The notes: generated by a model from the sequence alone, not told the origin. A DNA stretch of 64,000 bases from Bacteroides luhongzhouii (GCF_009193295.2 NZ_CP059973.1:3844001-3908000), one strand, 5' to 3'. Counted from the stretch's first letter, positions 18,444-27,877 are shown. Numbers and translations: made by a program.

Positions 18444-19715
18444 TCAGAAAGCCTCTGTCATGTTGAAATAGAACAAATTCTGCTTGTTCACTATGTCTCT
18501 GCCGAAATCAAGGCGTACATTCATACGGGGTTGGACTTCAATGCGTAACCCTAATCCGAGATTCGGAAGTACGCCTTCTATCTTGCCCGGAGTAGGACCC
18601 ATAAATCCGCATCCTCCCCATGCCACATATCCCACATGACTCAACATCTTCTTCACCCAGGTGCTTTTGTCTGTATTTATCATCTGACGGTATTCGGCCA
18701 TCATTACATGTGAGGACTTGTCGCGAAACTGTCCCATGTAGTAACCGCGAAGATCGAAAGGGGTTCCGCTAAGTACATATTTCGTTAGTGGAACGTTCCC
18801 AAATGCGTTTTTACTCTGCACTGTCCAGGCTATGACTTTACGACGACCTACTGTTTTGTATTGGCGATAATCTATTTCCAAACGGTAGAAATTATTGTCA
18901 CTTCCGAACGTTTTATTATACATCATTCCCCGGAAGTCAAGGTAAGTTCCGCTATAAGCATTGGCGGGAATATCACGTGTGTCATACGTCAGTAGGAAAC
19001 CGAGTCCCGAACTGAAATTTTTGTATCCGTGTTCCGTACCTCCTGCTGCTATGTATGAGGGCTCATTGACCATCCCGGCAGCTGGTTTAGTAATCTTGTC
19101 ATAGTTCAAATCGACTTGGGGACCAGCAAAGACATTACTTTCACCCAAACGGAACAAGAACCATGGATTGACTTGAATACCGCTATAACGGTACTCGCTG
19201 GTGTCTTCTCCACGTTCATAATCTTTATTGGTGGAATACCCGATGCCATAAAAATTCTCGATTGTATTTTTATAAGAGAAGGTTCCGAAGATACGGAAAC
19301 GGTCGCCTTTAAAGAAGAGTTGTGGCTTCGTCATCAGGTTCAGGCCGCCCTTAAAAATCAATGCAATGGACATTGGCACTACTGAACGCCGTTGAGTGGT
19401 ATCACTCGGATTCATCCGAAACGTCATCAGTGCGCTACCGCCCACCAGCAAACCAAAATCCGGCGTATAGCTGGGACCACCCAATATGTTATAGTGTAAA
19501 TTACGCTTTGCTACACGCTGACGACGCAACTCACGTTTTGAAAGGGCAGGAATGGTGTCTGACGGGATGCCTTCCATATCTGTAGGAGTAGTATCACTGA
19601 TAGAAGTTGTAGACATTTGCAGTTCATCGCTTTTTACTGCCGTATTATCAGTCGCAGCTGACATCATATTGATGGATGGAAGCATCATCAATATTCCTAT
19701 TATATATTTCTTCAT
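18444..19715 (-). CDS. BamA/TamA-family outer membrane barrel protein without POTRA domains
   Basis: 423 residues. A signal peptide ends near residue 20 (MMSAAT). After a low-complexity linker rich in Thr/Ser/Asp, the sequence from about residue 75 is a run of amphipathic beta strands. GTPFDLRGYYMGQFRDKSS near residue 315 matches the RGY/RGF motif of the Omp85 (D15) barrel lumen, and the protein ends in a C-terminal Phe, the usual outer membrane insertion signal. No POTRA repeats precede the barrel. It is transcribed as a single gene, 137 bp upstream of the polysaccharide operon and divergent from the peptidase gene. The molecule it inserts or transports is unknown. Confidence 0.82.
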   Translation of the reverse strand: MKKYIIGILMMLPSINMMSAATDNTAVKSDELQMSTTSISDTTPTDMEGIPSDTIPALSKRELRRQRVAKRNLHYNILGGPSYTPDFGLLVGGSALMTFRMNPSDTTQRRSVVPMSIALIFKGGLNLMTKPQLFFKGDRFRIFGTFSYKNTIENFYGIGYSTNKDYERGEDTSEYRYSGIQVNPWFLFRLGESNVFAGPQVDLNYDKITKPAAGMVNEPSYIAAGGTEHGYKNFSSGLGFLLTYDTRDIPANAYSGTYLDFRGMMYNKTFGSDNNFYRLEIDYRQYKTVGRRKVIAWTVQSKNAFGNVPLTKYVLSGTPFDLRGYYMGQFRDKSSHVMMAEYRQMINTDKSTWVKKMLSHVGYVAWGGCGFMGPTPGKIEGVLPNLGLGLRIEVQPRMNVRLDFGRDIVNKQNLFYFNMTEAF

Positions 19716-19805
19716 AATTTCTCTCTGAGGAATTTGACTGCAAAGAAAACTATTTTATTCCGATTAGTTTTGATGTTCTTAGATAATAAATCTAAAAAAG
19801 AATCG

Positions 19806-19813
19806 TATTTTTG
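19806..19813 (+). promoter_or_regulatory. -7 box candidate for the C1 peptidase gene
   Basis: TATTTTTG, 115 nt before the ATG at 19929. If used, it gives a 5' leader of roughly 110 nt, long for this window. Confidence 0.4.
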
Positions 19814-19928
19814 CAGAATAAGATGTTTTTCGATATGCTGATAAATAAAACTGCATGATTTAACCCCATACACCAAACAATATTTATTAGTATATCATCA
19901 TGGGTTATTAATTAATTATTTATATCTA

Positions 19929-21323
19929 ATGAATAAACAGATTTTATCATTTTTTGTTTTCTGTGCTTTTTCTTATTCTACACAAGCACAAGGACTAAAA
20001 GGCGGCATCAGCGACTCCATGATGCAACAAATCAAACAGAGTTATACAAACACTCCCGCTGACAAGGCTATCCGAAACGCTATCGGAAGCAATGACATCC
20101 GTAAACTGGCTCTCAACCAGGACAACCTGAAAGGCATGGATACGCATTTCTCCATCAAAGTGTCTTCTAAAGGTATCACCGACCAGAAATCTTCCGGTCG
20201 ATGCTGGCTTTTCACAGGTCTGAACGTGATGCGTGCCAAAGCGATCTCCAAGCATAACCTCGGCTCCTTTGAATTTTCACAGACTTATCCTTTCTTCTTC
20301 GACCAACTGGAGAAAGCCAACCTCTTTCTACAAGGCATCATCGACACCAGCAGCAAACCAATGGATGATAAAATGGTGGAGTGGCTCTTCCGTAACCCCT
20401 TGAGTGACGGTGGCACATTCACTGGCGTAGCTGACATCGTAAGTAAATACGGACTTGTTCCCAAAGATATTATGCCCGAAACCAACAGCAGCGAAAATAC
20501 TTCCCGCATGGCAGGTCTGATTGCCTTGAAACTCCGTGAACAGGGTCTCCAACTCCGTGATCTCGCTGCTAAAGGCGCTAAGCCCGTCGCTCTTGAGAAA
20601 ACGAAGACTGAAATGTTGAGTACCATCTACCGTATGTTGGTTCTGAATCTTGGTGTACCTCCCACAGAATTCACCTGGACCGAATACAATGCCCAGGGGA
20701 AACCTGTATCTACTGAGACTTATACTCCACTTTCTTTCCTGAAGAAGTATGGCGACGAAAAACTAATTGACAGCTACGTCATGTTAATGAACGACCCCAG
20801 CCGTGAATATTACAAATGTTATGAAATAGACTATGAACGCCATCGCTATGACGGTAAAAACTGGACGTATGTCAATCTCCCCATCGAAGATATCAAGGAA
20901 ATGGCTATCGCCTCTCTCAAAGACAGCACCATGATGTATTTCTCCTGTGATGTAGGCAAATTCTTAAACTCTGACCGTGGTCTGCTGGATGTCAAAAACT
21001 ACGACTATGAATCTCTCATGGGTACTTCTTTTAATATGGATAAGAAACAACGTATCCAAACCTTTGCCAGTGGCTCCAGCCACGCCATGACACTTATGGC
21101 CGTTGATCTTGATAAAAATGGAAAACCGACGAAATGGATGGTTGAAAATAGCTGGGGACCGGCTGCCGGTTATCAGGGGTATCTCATCATGACGGACGAC
21201 TGGTTTAACGAATATATGTTTCGATTAGTGGTAGAAACAAAATACACATCGAAAAAAGTTTTAGATGTATTGAAGCAGAAACCAATCCGTCTTCCAGCCT
21301 GGGATCCTATGTTTGCTGAATAG
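19929..21323 (+). CDS. Secreted C1-family aminopeptidase C / bleomycin hydrolase-like protease
   Basis: 464 residues. A signal peptide ends near QAQG (residue 20-22), so unlike cytoplasmic PepC the product is exported. The catalytic set is present: Gln86 and Cys92 in ITDQKSSGRCWLF, His385 in SGSSHAMTLMAV, and Asn407 in MVENSWGP, with the order and spacing of the C1B family. The length matches PepC/bleomycin hydrolase. Those enzymes form hexameric barrels with self-compartmentalised active sites and trim peptides from the N-terminus. It stands alone, followed by its own terminator at 21397-21440. A role in periplasmic peptide breakdown is inferred. Confidence 0.92.
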   Translation: MNKQILSFFVFCAFSYSTQAQGLKGGISDSMMQQIKQSYTNTPADKAIRNAIGSNDIRKLALNQDNLKGMDTHFSIKVSSKGITDQKSSGRCWLFTGLNVMRAKAISKHNLGSFEFSQTYPFFFDQLEKANLFLQGIIDTSSKPMDDKMVEWLFRNPLSDGGTFTGVADIVSKYGLVPKDIMPETNSSENTSRMAGLIALKLREQGLQLRDLAAKGAKPVALEKTKTEMLSTIYRMLVLNLGVPPTEFTWTEYNAQGKPVSTETYTPLSFLKKYGDEKLIDSYVMLMNDPSREYYKCYEIDYERHRYDGKNWTYVNLPIEDIKEMAIASLKDSTMMYFSCDVGKFLNSDRGLLDVKNYDYESLMGTSFNMDKKQRIQTFASGSSHAMTLMAVDLDKNGKPTKWMVENSWGPAAGYQGYLIMTDDWFNEYMFRLVVETKYTSKKVLDVLKQKPIRLPAWDPMFAE

Positions 21324-21396
21324 TTCTTTTTCTTTTGTCTTGAAACAAAAGAAAGACGATTACGGGATAAAAGAAAGAAGATGTGTGTGCGAACAC

Positions 21397-21440
21397 GAAA
21401 GGAATTACGGAAATATATCCGTAATTCCTTTCTTTTTTCC
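21397..21440 (+). terminator. Terminator of the C1 peptidase gene
   Basis: A perfect 15-bp stem (21397-21411 and 21418-21432) with a 6-nt loop, followed by a T-rich tail. It separates the peptidase from the nqr operon. Confidence 0.85.
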
Positions 21441-21463
21441 TCCCGAATCCCAATCTTATTTAT

Positions 21464-21471
21464 TACTTTTG
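21464..21471 (+). promoter_or_regulatory. -7 box of the nqr operon
   Basis: TACTTTTG, 33 nt before the ATG at 21505. Its position rules out the longer open frame that begins at 21313 and supports the 21505 start. Confidence 0.7.
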
Positions 21472-21504
21472 CGGCAAATTTATGAAACCATTATTTTATC
21501 TAGC

Positions 21505-22854
21505 ATGGCAAATGTAATAAAGTTACGTAAAGGCCTTGACATAAACCTGAAAGGTAAAGCTGCTGAGACGTACGCAACAGTAAAAGAACCGGGGTTCTAC
21601 GCACTCGTACCCGATGACTTTCCTGGAGTGACGCCAAAGGTAGTCGTGAAAGAACAGGAATATGTAATGGCTGGTGGACCCTTGTTTATCGACAAGTATC
21701 ATCCTGAAGTGAAATTTGTTTCGCCGGTGAGCGGCGTGGTGACGAGTGTAGAACGTGGTGCTCGTCGTAAGGTATTGAACATCGTAGTGGAAGCTGCCGC
21801 AGAGCAGGACTATGAGGATTTTGGGAAAAAGAATGTTGCTTCGATGGATGCTGAAGCTGTGAAATCCGCTTTGTTGGAAGCCGGACTTTTCGCGTTTATC
21901 AAACAGCGTCCCTATGACATCATTGCAGACCCGACGGTAACTCCGAAAGGAATCTTCGTTTCCGCATTCGATACCAATCCGTTGGCTCCGGATTTTGAGT
22001 TCGCCCTCAAAGGCGAGGAAGTAAACTTCCAGACAGGACTTGATGCTCTTGCCAAACTGGCAAAAACTTACCTGAATATCAGTGTGAAACAGAACGCTGC
22101 CGCACTGACACAAGCTAAAAACGTTACAATCACCGCATTCGACGGGCCGAACCCTGCCGGTAATGTAGGCGTTCAGATCAACCACCTCGATCCCGTATCC
22201 AAGGGCGAAACGGTATGGACTATTGATCCGCAAGCCGTAATCTTCATCGGTCGCCTCTTCAATACAGGCCATGTAGATTTCACCCGTACAGTAGCTGTGA
22301 CAGGTTCCGAAGTGTTGAAACCTGCATACTGCAAACTACAGGTAGGCGCATTGCTCACTAACGTGTTTGCCGGCAATGTAACAAAAGACAAAGACTTACG
22401 CTACATCAGCGGTAACGTGCTGACAGGAAAGCAAGTATCCCCGAACGGATTCTTGGGCGCATTCCATAGCCAACTGACTGTTATCCCCGAAGGTGACGAC
22501 ATTCACGAAATGCTTGGATGGATCATGCCACGCTTCAACCAGTTCAGTGCCAACCATTCTTATTTCAGCTGGTTGATGGGTAAGAAGGAATATACGTTGG
22601 ATGCCCGTATCAAAGGTGGCGAACGTCACATGATTATGTCGGGTGAATACGATAGAGTATTCCCAATGGACATTCTACCCGAATATCTGATTAAAGCAAT
22701 TATCGCCGGTGATATCGACCGTATGGAAGCACTCGGCATCTATGAAGTTGCTCCCGAAGATTTCGCCCTTTGCGAATTCGTCTGCTCTTCAAAGATGGAA
22801 CTGCAACGCATCGTTCGTGCCGGACTCGATATGCTTCGTTCAGAAATGGCGTAA
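21505..22854 (+). CDS. nqrA: Na+-translocating NADH:quinone reductase subunit A
   Basis: 449 residues from ATG 21505; the frame is open upstream to 21313 but that part overlaps the preceding terminator and promoter. The N-terminus MANVIKLRKGLDINLKGKA is typical of NqrA, and GEYDRVFPMDILPEYLIKAI near residue 375-395 is a conserved C-terminal block. NqrA is the cytoplasmic subunit that binds quinone in the six-subunit pump that oxidises NADH and exports Na+. First gene of nqrABCDEF; nqrB follows after 133 bp with a short tract of TCAACTT/TCAATTT repeats (22952-22981). Confidence 0.97.
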   Translation: MANVIKLRKGLDINLKGKAAETYATVKEPGFYALVPDDFPGVTPKVVVKEQEYVMAGGPLFIDKYHPEVKFVSPVSGVVTSVERGARRKVLNIVVEAAAEQDYEDFGKKNVASMDAEAVKSALLEAGLFAFIKQRPYDIIADPTVTPKGIFVSAFDTNPLAPDFEFALKGEEVNFQTGLDALAKLAKTYLNISVKQNAAALTQAKNVTITAFDGPNPAGNVGVQINHLDPVSKGETVWTIDPQAVIFIGRLFNTGHVDFTRTVAVTGSEVLKPAYCKLQVGALLTNVFAGNVTKDKDLRYISGNVLTGKQVSPNGFLGAFHSQLTVIPEGDDIHEMLGWIMPRFNQFSANHSYFSWLMGKKEYTLDARIKGGERHMIMSGEYDRVFPMDILPEYLIKAIIAGDIDRMEALGIYEVAPEDFALCEFVCSSKMELQRIVRAGLDMLRSEMA

Positions 22855-22987
22855 TCGAATAAGAGATTAAATAATAAAAATTAAAATAAGCGATAGTTGA
22901 AATCTTGCGAAACGGCTCTCTGTGAATACAGCATAAATCCAGCACAGCCAATTTTCAACTCTCAACTTTCAATTTTCAATTAAATAA

Positions 22988-24160
22988 ATGAAAGCGTTAA
23001 GAAATTATCTCGATAAGATAAAGCCGAACTTTGAGGAGGGCGGCAAATTCCACGCATTCCAGTCGGTGTTTGACGGCTTCGAAACATTCCTGTTCGTGCC
23101 CAGCAAGACTGCGAAAACGGGAACGCACATACATGACGCAATCGATAGCAAGCGCATCATGTCGATTGTGGTTATTTCGTTAGTACCGGCTTTGCTGTTC
23201 GGTATGTACAACGTAGGTTACCAGCATTTCACTCACACAGGCGCTACTGGCAGCTTCATCGAAATGTTTATCTACGGATTCCTGGCAGTATTGCCTAAAA
23301 TAATCGTATCTTATGTAGTAGGTCTTGGCATTGAGTTCGTCGTAGCTCAATGGAAGAAAGAAGAAATCCAGGAAGGATTCCTCGTTTCCGGTATCCTGAT
23401 CCCGATGATCGTTCCGGTAGACTGTCCGTTGTGGATTCTTGCCGTAGCTACTGCATTCTCTGTAATCTTTGCAAAAGAAGTATTCGGTGGTACAGGTATG
23501 AACGTATTCAACGTTGCGTTGATTACTCGTGCATTCCTGTTCTTCGCATACCCGACCAAGATGTCCGGTGATGTCGTTTGGGTGTCTGGCGACAGCATCT
23601 TCGGTTTGGGACAAAGTGTAGACGGACTCACCGTTGCCACTCCGCTGGGACAAGCTGCTACATCAGGCAGTGTGCCTGCATTCAACATGGATATGATTAC
23701 AGGTTTGATTCCGGGTTCTATCGGTGAAACCAGCGTAATCGCCATCCTGATTGGTGCCGTTATCCTGCTTTGGACAGGTGTTGCGAGCTGGAAGACAATG
23801 ATTTCCGTATTCGTCGGTGGTGCATTCATGGCATGGGTATTCAACTCAATCGGCATGGAAAACAACACAATGGCTCAAATGCCTTGGTATGAACACCTCG
23901 TTCTTGGTGGTTTCTGCTTTGGTGCCGTATTTATGGCTACTGACCCTGTGACTTCCGCACGTACAGAAAGAGGTAAATATATCTTCGGATTCCTGATCGG
24001 TGTGATGGCTATCGTTATCCGCGTACTGAATCCGGGTTATCCGGAAGGTATGATGCTTGCCATCCTGCTGATGAATATCTTCGCTCCGCTGATCGATTAC
24101 TGTGTAGTACAGAGCAATATCAGCCGTCGCGAGAAACGCACTATCAAGTCTAACCAATAA
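22988..24160 (+). CDS. nqrB: Na+-translocating NADH:quinone reductase subunit B
   Basis: 390 residues with about 10 membrane helices. IPGSIGETSV at residues 241-250 contains Thr248, equivalent to the threonine that carries covalently bound FMN in Vibrio NqrB. PVDCPLWILAVATAFSV and KEVFGGTGMNVFN are conserved family blocks. NqrB forms the membrane core of Na+ translocation, holds riboflavin and FMN and contributes to the quinone site. The FMN is attached by the flavin transferase ApbE, which is not encoded in this window. Confidence 0.97.
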   Translation: MKALRNYLDKIKPNFEEGGKFHAFQSVFDGFETFLFVPSKTAKTGTHIHDAIDSKRIMSIVVISLVPALLFGMYNVGYQHFTHTGATGSFIEMFIYGFLAVLPKIIVSYVVGLGIEFVVAQWKKEEIQEGFLVSGILIPMIVPVDCPLWILAVATAFSVIFAKEVFGGTGMNVFNVALITRAFLFFAYPTKMSGDVVWVSGDSIFGLGQSVDGLTVATPLGQAATSGSVPAFNMDMITGLIPGSIGETSVIAILIGAVILLWTGVASWKTMISVFVGGAFMAWVFNSIGMENNTMAQMPWYEHLVLGGFCFGAVFMATDPVTSARTERGKYIFGFLIGVMAIVIRVLNPGYPEGMMLAILLMNIFAPLIDYCVVQSNISRREKRTIKSNQ

Positions 24161-24173
24161 ATACCGAAAGAAA

Positions 24174-24848
24174 ATGAATACGAATAGTAATAGTTATACT
24201 ATCATTTATGCTTCGGTAATGGTTATTATCGTTGCATTCCTGCTGGCATTCGTTAGTTCTTCATTGAAATCTACACAAGACAAGAATGTGCAGTTGGACA
24301 CTAAGAAACAAATCCTCGCTGCATTGAATATTAAGAATGTGAAAGATGCGGATGCTGAATATCAGAAATATGTGAAAGGGGATATGCTGATGAACGTAGA
24401 CGGTACGCTGACCGAAAACACGGGCGAATTTGCTACCAACTACGAAAAAGAAGCAAAAGAACAACAACGTCTGCATGTGTTTGTATGTGAAGTGGACGGT
24501 CAGACTAAATATGTAGTCCCTGTTTACGGTGCCGGTCTTTGGGGCGCTATCTGGGGATATGTTGCGCTGAACGAAGATAAAGATACCGTTTACGGTACTT
24601 ATTTCTCACACGCCAGTGAAACTCCGGGTCTGGGTGCTGAAATTGCAACTGATCATTTTCAGAATGAGTTTGTAGGTAAGAAGACTTTGGAAAATGGTTC
24701 TATCGCTTTGGGAGTTGTGAAGAACGGCAAGGTAGAGAAACCTGAATATCAGGTGGACGGTATTTCGGGCGGTACAATCACTTCTGTTGGTGTAGACGCT
24801 ATGCTAAAAGCTTGTCTGGGTAGTTACATGAGTTTTTTAACTAAATAA
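24174..24848 (+). CDS. nqrC: Na+-translocating NADH:quinone reductase subunit C
   Basis: 224 residues: an N-terminal membrane helix (residues 9-28) and a soluble periplasmic FMN-binding domain. GISGGTITS at 197-205 includes Thr201, the position of the covalently linked FMN (family motif SGAT; here the third residue is Gly). It is 13 bp after nqrB and 18 bp before nqrD. The length is a little shorter than the Vibrio protein, as is usual in Bacteroidetes. Confidence 0.96.
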   Translation: MNTNSNSYTIIYASVMVIIVAFLLAFVSSSLKSTQDKNVQLDTKKQILAALNIKNVKDADAEYQKYVKGDMLMNVDGTLTENTGEFATNYEKEAKEQQRLHVFVCEVDGQTKYVVPVYGAGLWGAIWGYVALNEDKDTVYGTYFSHASETPGLGAEIATDHFQNEFVGKKTLENGSIALGVVKNGKVEKPEYQVDGISGGTITSVGVDAMLKACLGSYMSFLTK

Positions 24849-24866
24849 TAAGGAGAAGAAAAGAAT

Positions 24867-25508
24867 ATGGGACAACTGTTTTCAAAGAGAAATAAAGAAG
24901 TATTCTCTGCTCCGTTAGGAATAGACAATCCGGTAACCGTACAGGTGCTCGGTATCTGTTCTGCACTTGCTGTTACTGCAAAGCTGGAGCCGGCTATTGT
25001 AATGGGACTTTCAGTAACGGTAATTACTGCATTTGCTAATGTAGTTATTTCAATGTTGCGCAAAACCATTCCTAACCGCATCCGTATCATCGTTCAGCTG
25101 GTAGTGGTAGCTGCTTTGGTAACTATTGTAAGTGAAGTTTTGAAAGCGTATGCTTATGATGTAAGTGTTCAGCTATCTGTATATGTAGGTTTGATTATCA
25201 CCAACTGTATCCTGATGGGACGTCTGGAAGCATTTGCCATGCAGAACGGTCCTTGGGAGTCTTTCCTTGATGGTCTGGGCAATGGTTTGGGATATGCCAA
25301 GATTTTGATTATCGTTGCTTTCTTCCGTGAACTGTTTGGTTCGGGAACATTGCTGGGTTTCAATATTCTGAATTACGAACCTATCCAGAATATCGGATAC
25401 GTAAACAACGGTTTGATGTTAATGCCACCGATGGCATTGATTATCGTAGCTTGCATCATCTGGTATCAACGTGCACGTCACAAAGAATTGCAAGAAGAAA
25501 GTAATTAA
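24867..25508 (+). CDS. nqrD: Na+-translocating NADH:quinone reductase subunit D
   Basis: 213 residues with six predicted membrane helices. LGICSALAVTAKLEPAIVMG near the N-terminus and ITNCILMGRLEAFAMQNGPW in the middle are diagnostic of NqrD/RnfE; the Cys in each half-helix (LGICS and TNCIL) are the ones that bind a membrane iron centre together with NqrE. The two subunits are inverted homologues. Within the nqr operon it is distinguished from RnfE by context. Confidence 0.96.
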   Translation: MGQLFSKRNKEVFSAPLGIDNPVTVQVLGICSALAVTAKLEPAIVMGLSVTVITAFANVVISMLRKTIPNRIRIIVQLVVVAALVTIVSEVLKAYAYDVSVQLSVYVGLIITNCILMGRLEAFAMQNGPWESFLDGLGNGLGYAKILIIVAFFRELFGSGTLLGFNILNYEPIQNIGYVNNGLMLMPPMALIIVACIIWYQRARHKELQEESN

Positions 25509-25528
25509 TTATTTCTGATTTCTGAATT

Positions 25529-26155
25529 ATGGAACATTTATTAAGTTTATTCGTCCGCTCTATCTTTGTGGACAACATGATATTCGCATTCTTCCTGGGT
25601 ATGTGTTCATACCTGGCTGTTTCGAAGAATGTGAAGACCGCTGTAGGGCTGGGTATCGCGGTAACTTTTGTGTTACTGGTGACACTTCCGGTCAACTATC
25701 TGTTGCAAACCAAGGTGCTGGCTGCCAATGCTATCATTGAAGGTGTTGACCTTAGCTTCTTGAGTTTTATTCTTTTCATAGCCGTTATTGCCGGTATTGT
25801 GCAGTTGGTGGAAATGGTAGTAGAACGTTTCAGCCCCTCATTGTACGCTTCGTTGGGTATCTTCCTGCCGTTGATTGCTGTTAACTGTGCTATCATGGGT
25901 GCTTCTCTGTTTATGCAACAACGTATCAACCTTGGTCCGAGCGACCCGAAATACATCGGTGATGTATGGGATGCTCTTTCTTATGCGTTGGGTTCCGGTA
26001 TCGGTTGGTTGCTGGCTATCGTAGGTCTGGCTGCTATCCGCGAGAAAATGGCTTACTCTGATGTACCTGCTCCGTTGAAGGGCTTAGGTATCACATTTAT
26101 CACAGTAGGTCTGATGGCAATCGCATTTATGTGTTTCTCTGGTTTGAACATCTAA
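25529..26155 (+). CDS. nqrE: Na+-translocating NADH:quinone reductase subunit E
   Basis: 208 residues with six predicted helices. [20 protein letters not shown] and [16 protein letters not shown] carry the two iron-binding cysteines characteristic of NqrE/Rnf[15 protein letters not shown] is the conserved N-terminal helix. It pairs with NqrD in the membrane. nqrF starts 17 bp downstream. Confidence 0.96.
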   Translation: MEHLLSLFVRSIFVDNMIFAFFLGMCSYLAVSKNVKTAVGLGIAVTFVLLVTLPVNYLLQTKVLAANAIIEGVDLSFLSFILFIAVIAGIVQLVEMVVERFSPSLYASLGIFLPLIAVNCAIMGASLFMQQRINLGPSDPKYIGDVWDALSYALGSGIGWLLAIVGLAAIREKMAYSDVPAPLKGLGITFITVGLMAIAFMCFSGLNI

Positions 26156-26172
26156 AAGAAAGGAATAAGACA

Positions 26173-27447
26173 ATGGATATGAATTTAATATTAGCGAGCA
26201 TTGGGGTATTCCTTGTGGTTATTCTGTTGCTTGTTGTAATCTTGTTGGTTGCCAAGAATTTCTTGGTACCATCAGGAGACGTAAAACTGACAATCAACGG
26301 CGAAAAGGAATTGGAAGTGGCTTCCGGTTCTACTTTGCTTAATACGCTGTCTGTAAACGGAGTATTCCTGTCATCAGCTTGTGGTGGTAAAGGTTCTTGC
26401 GGACAGTGCAAATGCCAGGTACTCGAAGGTGGTGGAGAAATCCTGCCTTCTGAAGTTCCTCACTTCAGCCGTAAACAGCAACAAGACCACTGGCGTCTGG
26501 GCTGTCAGGTGAAAGTGAAAAATGATATGGCTATCAAGATCGACGAATCTATCTTGGGCGTGAAAGAGTGGGAGTGCGAAGTAATCTCCAACAAGAACGT
26601 GGCTACATTTATTAAAGAGTTCATCGTTGCTCTGCCTAAAGGCGAACACATGGACTTCATCCCGGGTTCTTACGCACAGATTAAGATTCCTAAATTCTCA
26701 ATGGATTATGATAAGGACATTGATAAGAGTCTGATTGGTGATGAATATCTTCCTGCATGGGAGAAATTCGGTTTGCTGGGTCTGAAATGTAAGAACGACG
26801 AGGAAACAATCCGTGCTTACTCTATGGCCAACTATCCTGCCGAAGGTGACCGTATCATGTTGACAGTACGTATCGCTACTCCGCCATTCAAACCGAAAGA
26901 GCAAGGTCCTGGATTTATGGATGTAATGCCGGGTATCGCTTCTTCTTATATCTTTACCCTGAAACCGGGTGACAAAGTAATAATGAGTGGCCCTTACGGA
27001 GACTTCCACCCAATCTTCGATTCTAAGAAGGAAATGATGTGGATTGGTGGTGGTGCCGGTATGGCTCCATTGCGTGCGCAAATCATGCACTTGACCAAGA
27101 CATTGCATACTACTGACCGTAAGATGTCTTACTTCTATGGTGCCCGTGCGCTGAACGAAGTGTTCTATCTGGAAGATTTCCTACAAATTGAAAGGGACTT
27201 CCCGAACTTCACCTTCCATTTGGCTCTCGACCGTCCGGACCCTGCTGCTGATGCCGCAGGCGTGAAGTACACTCCGGGATTCGTTCACAACGTAATTTAC
27301 GAAACTTACCTGAAGAATCACGAAGCTCCTGAAGATATTGAATACTACATGTGTGGTCCTGGCCCGATGTCGAAGGCCGTTGAGAAGATGCTCGACGATC
27401 TTGGTGTTCCGGCACAGAATCTGATGTTCGACAACTTCGGAGGATAA
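26173..27447 (+). CDS. nqrF: Na+-translocating NADH:quinone reductase subunit F
   Basis: 424 residues from ATG 26173; the open frame extends upstream to 26131 but would overlap nqrE, and a purine-rich site (AAAGGAATAAG) precedes 26173. An N-terminal membrane helix (4-27) is followed by a ferredoxin domain whose [2Fe-2S] ligands Cys70, Cys76, Cys79 and Cys111 are all present (ACGGKGSCGQC and RLGCQV), at the same numbers as in Vibrio NqrF. The FAD motif RAYSMANYP and the NADH-binding GGGAGMAPLR follow, and the protein ends in MFDNFGG. It is the NADH entry point of the pump. A terminator at 27505-27555 closes the operon. Confidence 0.97.
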   Translation: MDMNLILASIGVFLVVILLLVVILLVAKNFLVPSGDVKLTINGEKELEVASGSTLLNTLSVNGVFLSSACGGKGSCGQCKCQVLEGGGEILPSEVPHFSRKQQQDHWRLGCQVKVKNDMAIKIDESILGVKEWECEVISNKNVATFIKEFIVALPKGEHMDFIPGSYAQIKIPKFSMDYDKDIDKSLIGDEYLPAWEKFGLLGLKCKNDEETIRAYSMANYPAEGDRIMLTVRIATPPFKPKEQGPGFMDVMPGIASSYIFTLKPGDKVIMSGPYGDFHPIFDSKKEMMWIGGGAGMAPLRAQIMHLTKTLHTTDRKMSYFYGARALNEVFYLEDFLQIERDFPNFTFHLALDRPDPAADAAGVKYTPGFVHNVIYETYLKNHEAPEDIEYYMCGPGPMSKAVEKMLDDLGVPAQNLMFDNFGG

Positions 27448-27504
27448 TTTGCAGAAGAGAACAAACCGGTTGGGAAAATGACCGGAAAGGTTACATAAAG
27501 ACAG

Positions 27505-27555
27505 AGCGGGAAATCTGAAAAGCAGCAATGCTTCTTCGATTTCCCGCTTCTTTTT
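27505..27555 (+). terminator. Terminator of the nqr operon
   Basis: An 11-bp perfect stem (27505-27515 and 27538-27548, AGCGGGAAATC) with an extra inner stem (GAAAAGCA with TGCTTCTTC) and a T-run at 27549-27555. Confidence 0.8.
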
Positions 27556-27697
27556 GGTGTGATCTCATAATGTCTTTCCGCTATGTCTTGTATCTATTTT
27601 ATGCCTGTTTGAAAGATAGTGCTCCTTTTTTATCCATACTTATCTATTATATTCGTATATTTGGCTACACAATAGAATTATTAAACCACAATAGGTT

Positions 27698-27877
27698 ATG
27701 GAATATCATCGTATATCTTTCATCCACAATGATACAGAGTATTCATTTGTCAAAGCTATGAGTTCAAATTTAACGGGATATGCCTTAGTGACAGCTTGTA
27801 GGGCAGAAGTAACTATTTACATGAAAGAGAATAACCTGAAAGGTTATTATATATTGACCGGCATGGCTAAAGTTTGA
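27698..27877 (+). CDS. Possible small protein of 59 residues
   Basis: An open frame from ATG 27698 to TGA 27875-27877 lies in the otherwise empty 476-bp gap between nqrF and the helicase gene. The translation has balanced composition and plausible alternating hydrophobic segments (VKAMSSNLTGYALVTACRAE, then LKGYYILTGMAKV). No ribosome-binding sequence and no -7 box is convincing at the right distance, and I recognise no family. It could be a real small gene, a decayed gene remnant, or chance. The rest of 27556-27910 shows nothing else. Confidence 0.25.
   Translation: MEYHRISFIHNDTEYSFVKAMSSNLTGYALVTACRAEVTIYMKENNLKGYYILTGMAKV

Noticed and set aside
21313..21504. N-terminal extension of NqrA from the ATG at 21313
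   Set aside because: It overlaps the peptidase stop and runs through a terminator hairpin and the -7 box; the family start is at 21505.
21523..22272. A 249-codon open frame antisense to nqrA
   Set aside because: It mirrors the codon pattern of nqrA on the other strand, has no start context and no known family.
22952..22981. TCAACTT/TCAATTT repeats before nqrB as a regulator site
   Set aside because: Short low-complexity tract, probably slippage; no symmetry or spacing that suggests binding.
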